Shown here in pieces: positions 25,335-34,234 of a stretch of DNA of 64,000 nt. Source of the DNA: an uncultured Sphingomonas sp. (GTDB taxonomy: Bacteria; Pseudomonadota; Alphaproteobacteria; Sphingomonadales; Sphingomonadaceae); contig NZ_CALMPA010000022.1 in the NCBI RefSeq assembly GCF_937871615.1, positions 1-64,000 on the forward strand. The letters are read 5' to 3'. Under the pieces are notes generated by a model. The model was not told the DNA's origin. It worked only from the letters and a program-made list of their open reading frames with translations, and did no database searches. The first letter of the stretch is position 1; every line of letters starts with the position of its first letter. Position numbers and translations under genes: made by a program.

Positions 25335-25370
25335 ATTTGCGTAAAATGTGGCATAATGTATAACGCAAAT
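25335..25370. promoter_or_regulatory. Island operator, site F
   Basis: The most symmetrical copy: ATTTGCGT (25335-25342) and ACGCAAAT (25363-25370) are exact reverse complements with 20 bases between them. It lies between the divergent SDR (start 25320) and OYE (start 25405) genes and overlaps a TTGATT hexamer at 25332. Confidence 0.7.
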
Positions 25371-25404
25371 ATCGGCAACAACACATCAGAATGAGGCGTT
25401 TCGA

Positions 25405-26472
25405 ATGGCGAATGTGTTGCTCGATCCGGTGATATTGGGGGGCATGGAGCTTCGCAACCGTATCGTCATGGCGCCGATGACCCGCGATCGCGCTGGCGCG
25501 GATGACGTGCCGGGCGATATCATGGTGGAATATTACCGGCAGCGCGCAACCGCCGGGATGATCGTGACCGAGGGCGTGCAGCCGACGCCGGCGGGCAAGG
25601 GATATTGGCGGACGCCGGGCATCCACAGCGCGGCGCAGATCGCGGGCTGGCGGCGCGTGGCCGATGCGGTTCACGCGGAAGGCGGGCGGATCGTGATGCA
25701 GCTCATGCATTGCGGCCGCGTCGTGGTGGCCGCCAACCGTGGATTTGACGCCGATGTGATCGCGCCGTCGGCGCTTTCCTGCCCCGATCCCGTGCCCGGC
25801 CCGGATGGCAAGCCGGTGCCGACCGAAATGCCCCGCGCGCTCGACGCGGCGGAAATTCCGTTCATCGTCGAGGAATTCGCCCAGGCAGCGCGCAATGCCC
25901 GCGCGGCGGGGCTAGATGGGGTCGAGCTGCACTGCGCGAGCGGCTATCTCGTCAATCAGTTCCTCAACCCCGCGAGCAACACGCGCAACGACGAATGGGG
26001 CGGCAGCGCGCGGAATCGCGCGCGCTTCGCGATCGCGGTGCTTGCGGCGCTGGCGCGCGCGATCGGCGGGGATCGGGTGGGTTTCCGCATCTCGCCGGGC
26101 AATCCGTATAACGGGATGGACGCAAGCGATCCGGCGGCGACTTTTGTGCCGCTGCTTCAGGGGGCGGACGAGCTTGGCCTGGCCTACGTCCATGTCGTCG
26201 ATATGAACCTGCCCGATCTGGACACGCTGGCGATGGTCCGCGCGCACTGGCGTGGGGCGGTGATCGCGAATAATATGCTGAAGCCCCAGAGCGCGCAGGC
26301 GTTGATCGCGGAAGGGCGGGCCGAGCTTGCATCATTCGGGCGCGCGTTCATCGCCAATCCCGATCTCGTCGCGCGCATTGGCGCGGATGCGCCGCTGGCG
26401 AAGCCGGATTACGCTAAACTCTACACCGGAGAGGCCGCCGGCTATACCGATTATCCGGCGCTGGCGGGATAG
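25405..26472 (+). CDS. Old Yellow Enzyme family NADH:flavin oxidoreductase, variant active site
   Basis: A 355-residue single-domain FMN enzyme of the NemA/OYE type. The N-terminus has L-R-N-R-I-V-M-A-P-M-T-R and the late phosphate-binding region has A-S-F-G-R-A-F-I-A-N-P. The substrate-binding pair, normally His-x2-Asn or His-x2-His before G-Y-L, is His176 and Ser179 (H-C-A-S-G-Y-L), while the proton-donor Tyr181 is kept. Loss of the second donor should alter substrate binding. GAGG is 8 bases upstream of the ATG. Likely role: reduction of an activated C=C bond in the island's pathway. Confidence 0.9.
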   Translation: MANVLLDPVILGGMELRNRIVMAPMTRDRAGADDVPGDIMVEYYRQRATAGMIVTEGVQPTPAGKGYWRTPGIHSAAQIAGWRRVADAVHAEGGRIVMQLMHCGRVVVAANRGFDADVIAPSALSCPDPVPGPDGKPVPTEMPRALDAAEIPFIVEEFAQAARNARAAGLDGVELHCASGYLVNQFLNPASNTRNDEWGGSARNRARFAIAVLAALARAIGGDRVGFRISPGNPYNGMDASDPAATFVPLLQGADELGLAYVHVVDMNLPDLDTLAMVRAHWRGAVIANNMLKPQSAQALIAEGRAELASFGRAFIANPDLVARIGADAPLAKPDYAKLYTGEAAGYTDYPALAG

Positions 26473-26499
26473 ATTCCGCCGCGCCGCGCAGCCCCCGGC

Positions 26500-27831
26500 T
26501 CAGCCCGCCGCGTCGCTCAGCGGATCGTTCCTGCTGGTGTCGCGCATCAGGATCGCGGTGACGAACGCGACCGCGCAGATCGCGGTGACATACCAATAGA
26601 AGCCGCTTTCATTGCCCGCCTGCTTGAAGCGCAGCGCGACATATTCCGCCGTGCCGCCGAACAGCGCATTGCCGATCCCATATGCCAGGCTGACGCCCAG
26701 CGCGCGGATGTGGATCGGGAATAGTTCGGCTTTGAACAGGCCGCTGATCGAGGTGTAGATGCTGTTGATCGTCAGCCCCGCCAGGATCAGCCCGAACGCG
26801 GCGATCGCGCTGTTTACGCCGGCGAGCAGGCTGAGGATCGGCATCGTCAACAATGTCGACAACGCGCCGAACAGCAGCATGTTGGTGCGGCGCCCGATCC
26901 GATCGGAAAGCGCGCCGAACACGGGCTGCAGCAGCGCGAACGGGATCAACACCGATGTCATCACCCAATTGACCGTGCCGGGGTCCATATGCGCGGTGTT
27001 GACGAGGTATTTCTGCATGTAGGTGGAGAAAACGTAGAACATCAGCGATCCGCCGGCGGTCAGCCCGAGCACGGTGGCGAAGGGGCGCCAATGCGGGAGC
27101 AACCCGCGAAGCGTGCCCGCATCGGGATGATCGTCGGGGCGGTTCGCGGTTTCGTGCAGCGCATCGCGGAGTAGCAATATGGTGAGCGCGGCCACCGCGC
27201 CGAGCGCGAACGGCACGCGCCAGCCCCAGTCGCGCATCGCCTCCGCGCTCAGCATCTGCTGGAGAAGCAGGATCACCATGAGCGCGAGCAACTGCCCCCC
27301 GATCAGCGTGACATATTGGAACGAGGCGAAGAATCCCCGGCGCCCGCTGAAGGATATTTCGCTGAGATAGGTCGCGGCGGTGCCATATTGTCCGCCGGTC
27401 GAGAAGCCCTGGATCATGCGCCCGATCAGCAGCAGCACGGGCGCCGCCGCGCCGATCGCGGCATGATTGGGCAGCGCCGCGATCAGCGCCGATCCGGCGC
27501 CCATCATGACGATCGACACGATCATCGCCCGGCGCCGGCCATGCCGATCGGCGAAGCGCCCGAAATACCAGCCACCAAGCGGGCGCAGCAGAAAGCCGAC
27601 CGCGAAGATGCCTGACGTGCCGAGCAATTGCGCGGTACGATCGCCGCTGGGGAAGAATTCCGCCGAGAAATAAAGCGCGGTGAAGGCATAGACGTAGAAG
27701 TCATACCATTCGATCAGATTGCCCATTGATCCCGCGACGATCGCGCGCAGCCGCGCGGCGGTGGAAAGCGGGGCGGATTGGCCGTCGCGTTGCGCGGGCG
27801 CGGTTTCGGGCGGGAGGACGGCTTGGGTCAT
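26500..27831 (-). CDS. MFS transporter, metabolite:H+ symporter family
   Basis: A 443-residue, 12-segment carrier resembling KgtP/ShiA/ProP-type symporters for organic acids. Segment 1 has N-L-I-E-W-Y-D-F-Y-V-Y, the family's hallmark. The loop 2-3 motif is G-R-F-A-D-R-H-G-R-R-R and the loop 8-9 repeat S-D-R-I-G-R-R. It converges with the OYE gene 27 bp away and marks the right end of the island. It probably imports an organic acid substrate or product. Confidence 0.9.
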   Translation of the reverse strand: MTQAVLPPETAPAQRDGQSAPLSTAARLRAIVAGSMGNLIEWYDFYVYAFTALYFSAEFFPSGDRTAQLLGTSGIFAVGFLLRPLGGWYFGRFADRHGRRRAMIVSIVMMGAGSALIAALPNHAAIGAAAPVLLLIGRMIQGFSTGGQYGTAATYLSEISFSGRRGFFASFQYVTLIGGQLLALMVILLLQQMLSAEAMRDWGWRVPFALGAVAALTILLLRDALHETANRPDDHPDAGTLRGLLPHWRPFATVLGLTAGGSLMFYVFSTYMQKYLVNTAHMDPGTVNWVMTSVLIPFALLQPVFGALSDRIGRRTNMLLFGALSTLLTMPILSLLAGVNSAIAAFGLILAGLTINSIYTSISGLFKAELFPIHIRALGVSLAYGIGNALFGGTAEYVALRFKQAGNESGFYWYVTAICAVAFVTAILMRDTSRNDPLSDAAG

Positions 27832-27936
27832 GTGTCTGGCTTGCGTCCACTATGGCGCCGCGGCGATCGCTTCGGCATCTGCCTTGGCGACATCGGGCGC
27901 TAGTCACCCGAATCGGAAATTCGTTATATTAATCCG

Positions 27937-29031
27937 TTAATTGTCACTTTCCGACCATTGAAATCGAACGATAGATGTGGCGATCTCGTCAGGCCGAAGC
28001 GATGATCGCTGCCGAAGCAAGCCTTCGCGCCGGACCGCCGACATCGTCTCGTCGAAGAAGCCCATGAGGAATTTGCCCTTGGGATGGCGCTTGTACCATC
28101 GCTCGACCGCGTGGAGCAGCAATGTCCAGCTCCCGCCGCCATTGTCGCTGATCGAGCCGCCTTGCCAATAATAGAATTGTTCGCCGAATTCGTAGCCGAA
28201 CAGCGCGGCCAGCACCGCGCCGCCGCCGCGTGCCGACATCGCCACAGCGAGGTTCGAGCGTGGTGTCACGGCGAGAATCTGGCGGAGCAGGATGCGCGGC
28301 CCGAAATCGTTGACGCCCAGCCGTTCGGCGGTTTTCTTCAGCATCCGCGTCAACGCCGGCACGTCGCGCAGCACGGCGCGACCGCGATGTTCCTGGATCT
28401 CCAGATCGGCGTAATTTTCCCGTGCCTTTTTCACGTTTCGCCGCACATTGGTGCTGATCGAGGAAAGATATTCCGGCCAGCTATTCCACCGGCTGAAATC
28501 GATCGCATGGAAAATCAGTGGTCGAACGGATTCGATCCTGACCCCTGGGAGCCGCGCCAGCAGCGCCTCTTGCTTCGGTGCGATCGACCAGGTCCAGCCA
28601 TAGCTATAGGTGCCAGGGCCGAGAAAGCGCAGCACCGCCAGCATCGCCTCGCCGCGCATCGCTTCATCTTCCGGCGCGATGAGCAGCCCGTCGTACAACA
28701 TGCGCACGCCGCCGGTGGTCTCGACCATACATTGCGCGACGCGCCTCGGTGAGCCTTCGACGTCTTCCACCACCAGCGCGACGAAACGCGACTTGTGAAT
28801 ATGACGCCAGCGCAGGAAGCGGACCTGCGCGCCCGTCGAGCGCCACGAGCCATTACAGCGCGCGGCAAAATCATCCCAATCCGCCGCGAGCGCACCCAAA
28901 GAGATCGCACGGACACGAAGCAATGGCACAGTCCAGCCCCCAACTCCCCGGTATTCTTGCAGCTTTATTGGATCGCAAGCGGGAGTAAAGAGGAATAAAA
29001 TGTCATGATAACCGTATCTTGATCGCTTCAT
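27937..29031 (-). CDS. GNAT-fold protein (BioF2/CelD-like, acetyltransferase_6)
   Basis: A 364-residue protein. The segment around 200-330 has R-R-N-V-K-K-A-R-E-N-Y, then long helices and a C-terminal beta region with F-Y-Y-W-Q-G-G-S and L-L-H-A-V-E-R-W-Y-K. This is the pattern of the FemAB-related acetyltransferase_6 domain seen in polysaccharide or lipid modification proteins. The first 35 residues do not look like a domain, and the real start may be a GTG near 28930; the ATG at 29031 has no good ribosome site. The function is not known beyond a likely acyl or aminoacyl transfer. Confidence 0.6.
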   Translation of the reverse strand: MKRSRYGYHDILFLFTPACDPIKLQEYRGVGGWTVPLLRVRAISLGALAADWDDFAARCNGSWRSTGAQVRFLRWRHIHKSRFVALVVEDVEGSPRRVAQCMVETTGGVRMLYDGLLIAPEDEAMRGEAMLAVLRFLGPGTYSYGWTWSIAPKQEALLARLPGVRIESVRPLIFHAIDFSRWNSWPEYLSSISTNVRRNVKKARENYADLEIQEHRGRAVLRDVPALTRMLKKTAERLGVNDFGPRILLRQILAVTPRSNLAVAMSARGGGAVLAALFGYEFGEQFYYWQGGSISDNGGGSWTLLLHAVERWYKRHPKGKFLMGFFDETMSAVRREGLLRQRSSLRPDEIATSIVRFQWSESDN

Positions 29032-29482
29032 GGCCGGGGCGATTCAATCGCCTGGCGCCAAAGATCGGTGTCATCCGCGCGATAGGAACGTCTCCCTTGC
29101 CTTTATGTTGCGGCATTGTGCCATCTTGCGGTGCGCCTCAAGTCGCCGGAATCCGAAGATTGTTACATTTTTTTGACGCAAGCGTTTGACGAAAGCGCGG
29201 ATTCCATCGCGCTGTTTCATCCATTTGCAAGGGGCGGTGATGAAGGCGCCGGTCCGCGTTCTGATCTTCCGGAAAACGAGGGCGGAACGCCACGCAATCC
29301 GTGCCGGCCCGATCGACCCGAGTGGCGATCGGGCTGCGCCGCCGTTCAAGCGCGTTCGCCGGCGTGATAATCGGGATCGCCCCTTGTTTTTCGGGGGATT
29401 CGCGTTGTGCTGTCTATGTGGCATGAGAAAGAGAGGGGCGGCGGCTTCAATCGGCTGCGCCCAAAGGGGTGCGGCACGCCAT
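29032..29482. other. Intergenic region before rlpA
   Basis: Some 450 bp without a supported gene. It must hold the divergent promoters of the GNAT and rlpA genes. The stretch 29150-29230 is relatively AT-rich. If rlpA starts at the alternative ATG 29423 the gap shrinks by 60 bp. Confidence 0.4.
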
Positions 29483-30115
29483 ATGCCATCACATGCGACT
29501 ATCCGAACCGCCGGCATCTCGGCCATGATGCTGCTCCTGTCGGGGTGCGCGGGCGGCAATTATCGCCCGGTGCGCGATGCGCCGGTGCGGATCGGGCCGC
29601 CCTATGCGGTGCGCGGGACGACCTATGTTCCGGCGGCGGCACCGGGATATGACATGCTTGGCTATGCGAGCTGGTATGGCAACGAATCCGGCAACCGCAC
29701 CGCCAATGGCGAGCGTTTCCGCCCCGGATGGATCACCGCCGCCCACACCACGCTGCCGCTGCCAACCTATGTCGAGGTGACGGCGCTCGATACCGGGCGG
29801 CGGATCGTGGTGCGGATCAACGATCGCGGCCCGTTCCTTCGAAAAGGGCGGATCATAGATTTGTCACGCGGAGCGGCCGAGCGGCTTGGCATCAAGGATC
29901 GCGGGGAGGCCGCAGTCCGGGTGCGGCGCGTCGAGCCTTCTGAGAAAGATCGCGAGCGTCTGCGCGCGGGCAAGCCGGCGGGCGCGCTTGAGCCGCTGTC
30001 GCGATCCGATCTGGAGGCGCTCCGCACACGATTCGCGACCGGGGGGTGGGCAGGGGCCGGTGAAGAAGGCGCGCGCGTGCCGATCAGCGGCGGCGATCGG
30101 GGCGGCGGCGGATGA
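29483..30115 (+). CDS. rlpA: RlpA-family septal-ring lytic transglycosylase lipoprotein
   Basis: About 210 residues. A short signal sequence ends in a lipobox L-L-L-S-G-C with Cys22, so the mature protein is a lipoprotein. The double-psi beta barrel (about 60-150) has G-Y-A-S-W-Y-G, T-A-N-G-E-R-F, T-A-A-H-T-T-L-P, V-R-I-N-D-R-G-P-F and R-I-I-D-L-S, the RlpA catalytic core that cleaves naked glycan strands in peptidoglycan. The C-terminal SPOR domain of E. coli RlpA is absent, so septal targeting must differ. ATG 29423 is a possible earlier start. Confidence 0.88.
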   Translation: MPSHATIRTAGISAMMLLLSGCAGGNYRPVRDAPVRIGPPYAVRGTTYVPAAAPGYDMLGYASWYGNESGNRTANGERFRPGWITAAHTTLPLPTYVEVTALDTGRRIVVRINDRGPFLRKGRIIDLSRGAAERLGIKDRGEAAVRVRRVEPSEKDRERLRAGKPAGALEPLSRSDLEALRTRFATGGWAGAGEEGARVPISGGDRGGGG

Positions 30116-30211
30116 TCCCGCCGGTCTGACGGCGATGGGGCCGGGAAGCAGGCACCGGCGCAACCGGGCGCGCGATTTGCTTCCGCCGCCAACGCGGCTA
30201 AGCCGGCGCTT

Positions 30212-31354
30212 ATGTCCGCAAGCATAGATCCGTTTCACGCCATCGCCATCAGCCGCGCCGCGCACCGCCTTTCCGCCGAGGGGCGTTCGGTGATCCATAT
30301 GGAATTCGGCCAGCCTTCGACCGGCGCGCCGGCGGCGGCGATCGCGGCGGCGCATCGCGTGCTCGACAGCGATGGGATGGGCTATTGGGAAAGTGGCGCG
30401 CTCAAGGCGCGGATCGCGCGCCATTATGCGGACGCCCACGGCGTTTCGGTCGATCCCGAACAGGTGATCCTGACCTGTGGCGCATCGCCCGCGCTGGTGC
30501 TCGCGCTGTCATGCCTGTTCGCGCCGGGGGAGCGGGTGGCGTTCGCCCGGCCGGGCTATGTCGCCTATCGCAACACGGTGAAGGCGCTGCACCTCGCGCC
30601 AGTCGAGATCGGGTGCGGCGAGGCGGAGCGATTCCAGATCACCGCCGCCGCGATCGAGCGGCTCGATCCCGCGCCGCACGGCCTGATCCTCGCCAGCCCG
30701 GCGAATCCGACCGGCACGATCATCGCGCCCGATGAGATGGCGGCGATCGTCGCGGTGTGCAGGCGGCGCGGCATCCGCATCGTTTCGGACGAAATCTATC
30801 ACGGGCTGAGCTATGTCGGCGCGGCGCGATCGGTGCTGTGCGACGATGCGGGCGCGCTGATCGTCAACAGTTTCTCCAAATATTTCAGCATGGCCGGCTG
30901 GCGGCTCGGCTGGCTGGTGGTGCCGCCCGATCTGATCGACGCGGCGCGCGCGCGGATGGGCAATCTGTTCCTCACCCCGCCGTCGCTCGCCCAACATGCC
31001 GGGCTGGTCGCGTTCGACGAGCGTGACGAACTGGAAGGCAATATCCGCACCTATGCGCGCAATCGCGAATTGCTGCTGGAGGCGCTGCCCGCGCTTGGCC
31101 TCCGCCGTATCGCGCCGCCCGACGGCGCCTTCTATATCTATGCCGATGTCGGGCATCTGACCGGCGACAGCATGGATTTCTGCATGAGGATGCTGCTCGA
31201 TACCGGGGTGGCGACCGCGCCGGGGATAGATTTCGATCCGGTTGACGGCCATCGCTTCATGCGGCTGAGCTTCGCGGTATCGACCGACCGGATCGAGGAG
31301 GCGCTGCGCCGCCTCGCGCCATGGTTTGCGGCGCAGGCGGCGGCGCGGGCATAG
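30212..31354 (+). CDS. PLP-dependent aminotransferase, class I/II
   Basis: A 380-residue fold-type I aminotransferase. The PLP-binding Lys223 lies in N-S-F-S-K-Y-F-S-M-A-G-W-R-L-G-W. Upstream are the ring-stacking region C-G-A-S-P-A, S-P-A-N-P-T-G-T and S-D-E-I-Y-H-G-L; the carboxylate-binding Arg is in F-M-R-L-S-F. The organisation fits aspartate/aromatic-type transaminases. The gene has no strong ribosome site and converges with the TonB receptor gene. Its amino-donor preference cannot be read; the neighbouring D-amino-acid genes make an amino-acid catabolic role plausible. Confidence 0.9.
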   Translation: MSASIDPFHAIAISRAAHRLSAEGRSVIHMEFGQPSTGAPAAAIAAAHRVLDSDGMGYWESGALKARIARHYADAHGVSVDPEQVILTCGASPALVLALSCLFAPGERVAFARPGYVAYRNTVKALHLAPVEIGCGEAERFQITAAAIERLDPAPHGLILASPANPTGTIIAPDEMAAIVAVCRRRGIRIVSDEIYHGLSYVGAARSVLCDDAGALIVNSFSKYFSMAGWRLGWLVVPPDLIDAARARMGNLFLTPPSLAQHAGLVAFDERDELEGNIRTYARNRELLLEALPALGLRRIAPPDGAFYIYADVGHLTGDSMDFCMRMLLDTGVATAPGIDFDPVDGHRFMRLSFAVSTDRIEEALRRLAPWFAAQAAARA

Positions 31355-31423
31355 CTGCGCGGGCGTGCCCGCCCGAAATCCCGCGCGACGTGGCGATGAC
31401 CGCGCTGCGCGGGGAAGTTGCCG

Positions 31424-33646
31424 CTAATTGATATCGAACGACAGGCTCATGCCATAAGTGCGCGGCGGGGCATAAGGCACCAATGTCTGCCGGTAAGGCC
31501 CGAAATAGGTGACGTAATTCGGCACGAGCGTATTGGTGAGATTCTTGCCCCATACCGAAAGCTCCCATGCCTTGCCCGGCGCCCGCACCGAAATGCGCGC
31601 ATCGAGATTTTCGTGGCTGGGCCAGAGTTGCTGCGGGATATTGGATGCATCGAAATAGGCGTTGCTGACCCAGGAATAATCGGCGCGGGTGCGGATGCGC
31701 CAATCGCTTGCCATCAGATCATATTGCGCGCCGATGTTGAATTTGTTCTTCGGCGAACGCGGCAGTTCGTTCCCGGTGTAATTCTGCCCCGGAATATTGT
31801 ACGAAATGAATTTCGCGTCGAGATACGAATAGCTGCCGTCGATCTCGAAGCCGGGGAAGGGGCGGGCGATCGCTTCAACTTCAACGCCCTGGATTTTCGC
31901 CTTCGCGGCATTGCTGACCACGACGCAGCAAAGCGGGACAAGCTGTGAAACCTGCAGATTCTTGTAGTCGGTTCTGAACAAAGCGAGGTTGAACGTCAGG
32001 CGCCGATCGAACCATTGCGTCTTCGCGCCGGCTTCATAGCCCCACGCCAGTTCGGGGTCGTAAGGCGTGGCGGCGCCGGCGGCGGTGCCGGACAGGCCCT
32101 GAAAGCCCCCGCTCTTATAGCCGCGCGCGACCGATCCGTAGAACATCACATCGGGCGCGACCTTCCAGTTCAGCGCGAAGCGCGGCGTGAAGGCGCTCCA
32201 GCTCTTGGCGCCGGTCACGTCATATCCGGCAAGCGAGCCGAGCGGCGGCGGCAGGCCGGGGCCGCTGACCTTGAAGCCGGCGAATTCGCCCTCCTTATGC
32301 TCCCATGTCATCCGGGCGCCGGCGGTGGCGGTGAAATTGGGCGCGATCTCGTAATCGAGCTGGCCGAAAACGGCGAAGCTGCGCGCCTTCACATATTGCG
32401 GATAGATCGCGGTGCCGGTGAGCGCGGGGGTCGCGAAATCCTGGATCTGCCCTTCGATGCGATTGTTGTTTTCGTGAAGGTAATAGATGCCGGTCTGGCC
32501 GTGCAGGCGATCGCCGAAGCCGGTGAAGGCCAGCCGCAATTCCTGGCTGAACTGCGTATCCCATTCATGGCCGAAATCGGTGGATTCGATCTGGTTCGGC
32601 GGATTGATCGGATTGCTGAAGAACGGCGTGAGGAATTTGAAATCAACCTTGCGCACCGCCGTCAGCGACGTGATCGTCCCGATCGGCACGGTCCAGTTTA
32701 TCTCCGCGCTGTAGCTCTGGGTGAAGCGCTTGATATAGCCGTCGGTATAGGCGTTCACCACGCGCGGATCGGGATTGATCCCGGCGCAATGGACGCCGCC
32801 GGCGAAGGAGGCGTCGCAGATATTGTGGCGCGGATTGCCGAGCTGGTTCTGATCCGAATAATCACCGCGCAGGATGATATCGAGATTGTCGGTGGGCACG
32901 AAGCGCAGCGCGGCGCGCCCGGTCGTCAGATTTTCGTTGTTTACGCGGTTGCCGGTGGTTTCGTTATATTCGAAGCCATCGCGCTGCTTATGCGAGAAGC
33001 CGACCGAGAGGAAAATCTTGTCGGTGATCGGCGTGTTGCCATAAGTGACCATGCTGTAGCGATTGTAATTGCCGTATGTCCCCTCGATGTGGAACGAGGG
33101 ATCGGCAGAGGGCTTGCGGCTGATGAACTGGACGAGCCCGCCGATCGCGTTCTTGCCGAACAACGTGCCCTGCGGGCCGCGCAGCACTTCGACCCGTTCG
33201 AGATCGAGCGAGTCGATATCCGGGGTGCCGCCGCGCCCGGCATAAACGCCATCGACGAATACGACGACGGAAGGATCGCCGCCCGCATTCTGGCTGATCC
33301 CGGCGGCGGTGCCGATGCCGCGCATCGCGAAATTCTGGTTGATCGGATCGACCTGGCTGACGCTGAGGCCAGGGGTGCGTGTCGCGATGTCCTGCATCGA
33401 TTCCACGTTGTTGCCCTTGAGCTGATCGGCGCCGAACGCGGTGACCGCGACGGGAACGTCCTGCAGCTTCTGCTCGCGGCGCTGCGCGGTGACGATGATG
33501 TCGCCGCTGGCCGCTTCGGCGGCGGTGTCCGGCGCGGCGATGTCGCCTGTGGTGGCGGTCTGCGCGACGGCGATCGCCGGCAGCAGCATGGCGGGGAGAA
33601 TCAGCCCGGAAAGGGCGATATGCCTAAGCGCATTGGGGCGAATCAT
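31424..33646 (-). CDS. TonB-dependent outer-membrane receptor
   Basis: A 740-residue receptor. The signal peptide ends A-I-A-V-A-Q near residue 29. The plug opens with D-I-I-V-T-A-Q-R-R-E and continues with V-F-V-D-G-V-Y-A-G-R and V-E-V-L-R-G-P-Q-G-T-L-F-G-K-N. The barrel ends in S-L-S-F-D-I-N. No island operator precedes it, so it belongs to a different regulon from the receptor at 16453. Ligand unknown. Confidence 0.92.
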   Translation of the reverse strand: MIRPNALRHIALSGLILPAMLLPAIAVAQTATTGDIAAPDTAAEAASGDIIVTAQRREQKLQDVPVAVTAFGADQLKGNNVESMQDIATRTPGLSVSQVDPINQNFAMRGIGTAAGISQNAGGDPSVVVFVDGVYAGRGGTPDIDSLDLERVEVLRGPQGTLFGKNAIGGLVQFISRKPSADPSFHIEGTYGNYNRYSMVTYGNTPITDKIFLSVGFSHKQRDGFEYNETTGNRVNNENLTTGRAALRFVPTDNLDIILRGDYSDQNQLGNPRHNICDASFAGGVHCAGINPDPRVVNAYTDGYIKRFTQSYSAEINWTVPIGTITSLTAVRKVDFKFLTPFFSNPINPPNQIESTDFGHEWDTQFSQELRLAFTGFGDRLHGQTGIYYLHENNNRIEGQIQDFATPALTGTAIYPQYVKARSFAVFGQLDYEIAPNFTATAGARMTWEHKEGEFAGFKVSGPGLPPPLGSLAGYDVTGAKSWSAFTPRFALNWKVAPDVMFYGSVARGYKSGGFQGLSGTAAGAATPYDPELAWGYEAGAKTQWFDRRLTFNLALFRTDYKNLQVSQLVPLCCVVVSNAAKAKIQGVEVEAIARPFPGFEIDGSYSYLDAKFISYNIPGQNYTGNELPRSPKNKFNIGAQYDLMASDWRIRTRADYSWVSNAYFDASNIPQQLWPSHENLDARISVRAPGKAWELSVWGKNLTNTLVPNYVTYFGPYRQTLVPYAPPRTYGMSLSFDIN

Positions 33647-34234
33647 GTCGATCTGGCTCCTCTCCGTTGTCCCGGCGGCATCGGCAGGTGCCGGGCCGGG
33701 ATTCTCTTTTTAATTAGGAAGCAAAGTAAACTTCTTCGATCCGTGTCGCAAGATGGTTCATTCCCGGAAGGGTTTTGCCCGGTTCGGTGCGGGTGCATTC
33801 GCGACTCGCGCGCTGGCATGTCGATGCTTCGAGCTGCCGATACTCAGTGGCGCGCCGCAAGATTGACGCGTTATCATTTGTTATATCAATGTGTTGTCCA
33901 AGTTGCTCAAACGCCATTCGTTGCTATCATTTATGCAATAACCGTGGGGAGGACCGTTCGCGATGCAGCGGGCGTTGCGAAGGGCCAGCCGCGATGGGCG
34001 TGATGCCCGCCATGGCCCGTTTTGCGCTTCCGCTCGCGCGATATGGCGGCGGCGCATTTTCCGGAACACATGCGCAAGATGCATCCCGCGACCGATCCGC
34101 GCCGGCTGGAGGTCGTCACGTGGATGACGGTCGCACTAAGCTACGCCGCGACCGGGATGGTGGACGAGGAACCCGATCGCGACACCGTGTTGATTGAGTT
34201 TGAATCCTGGGCACCGGAACGGAGAGGCGGGCGG
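33647..34234. other. Long non-coding interval between the TonB receptor and FAD oxidase genes
   Basis: About 590 bp, with AT-rich stretches at 33705-33740 and 33850-33950 that probably hold the divergent promoters. A small minus-strand frame at 33714-33917 and a plus-strand frame continuous with the oxidase from 34022 show no family features. I see no RNA gene or repeat that I can name. Confidence 0.4.

Noticed and set aside
33714..33917. A 67-residue minus-strand frame upstream of the TonB receptor
   Set aside because: No ribosome site, no family pattern, and it lies in probable promoter DNA; cannot be supported.
34022..34234. N-terminal extension of the FAD oxidase to 34022
   Set aside because: The extra 71 residues have no family counterpart and the ATG at 34235 has a good ribosome site at the right distance.
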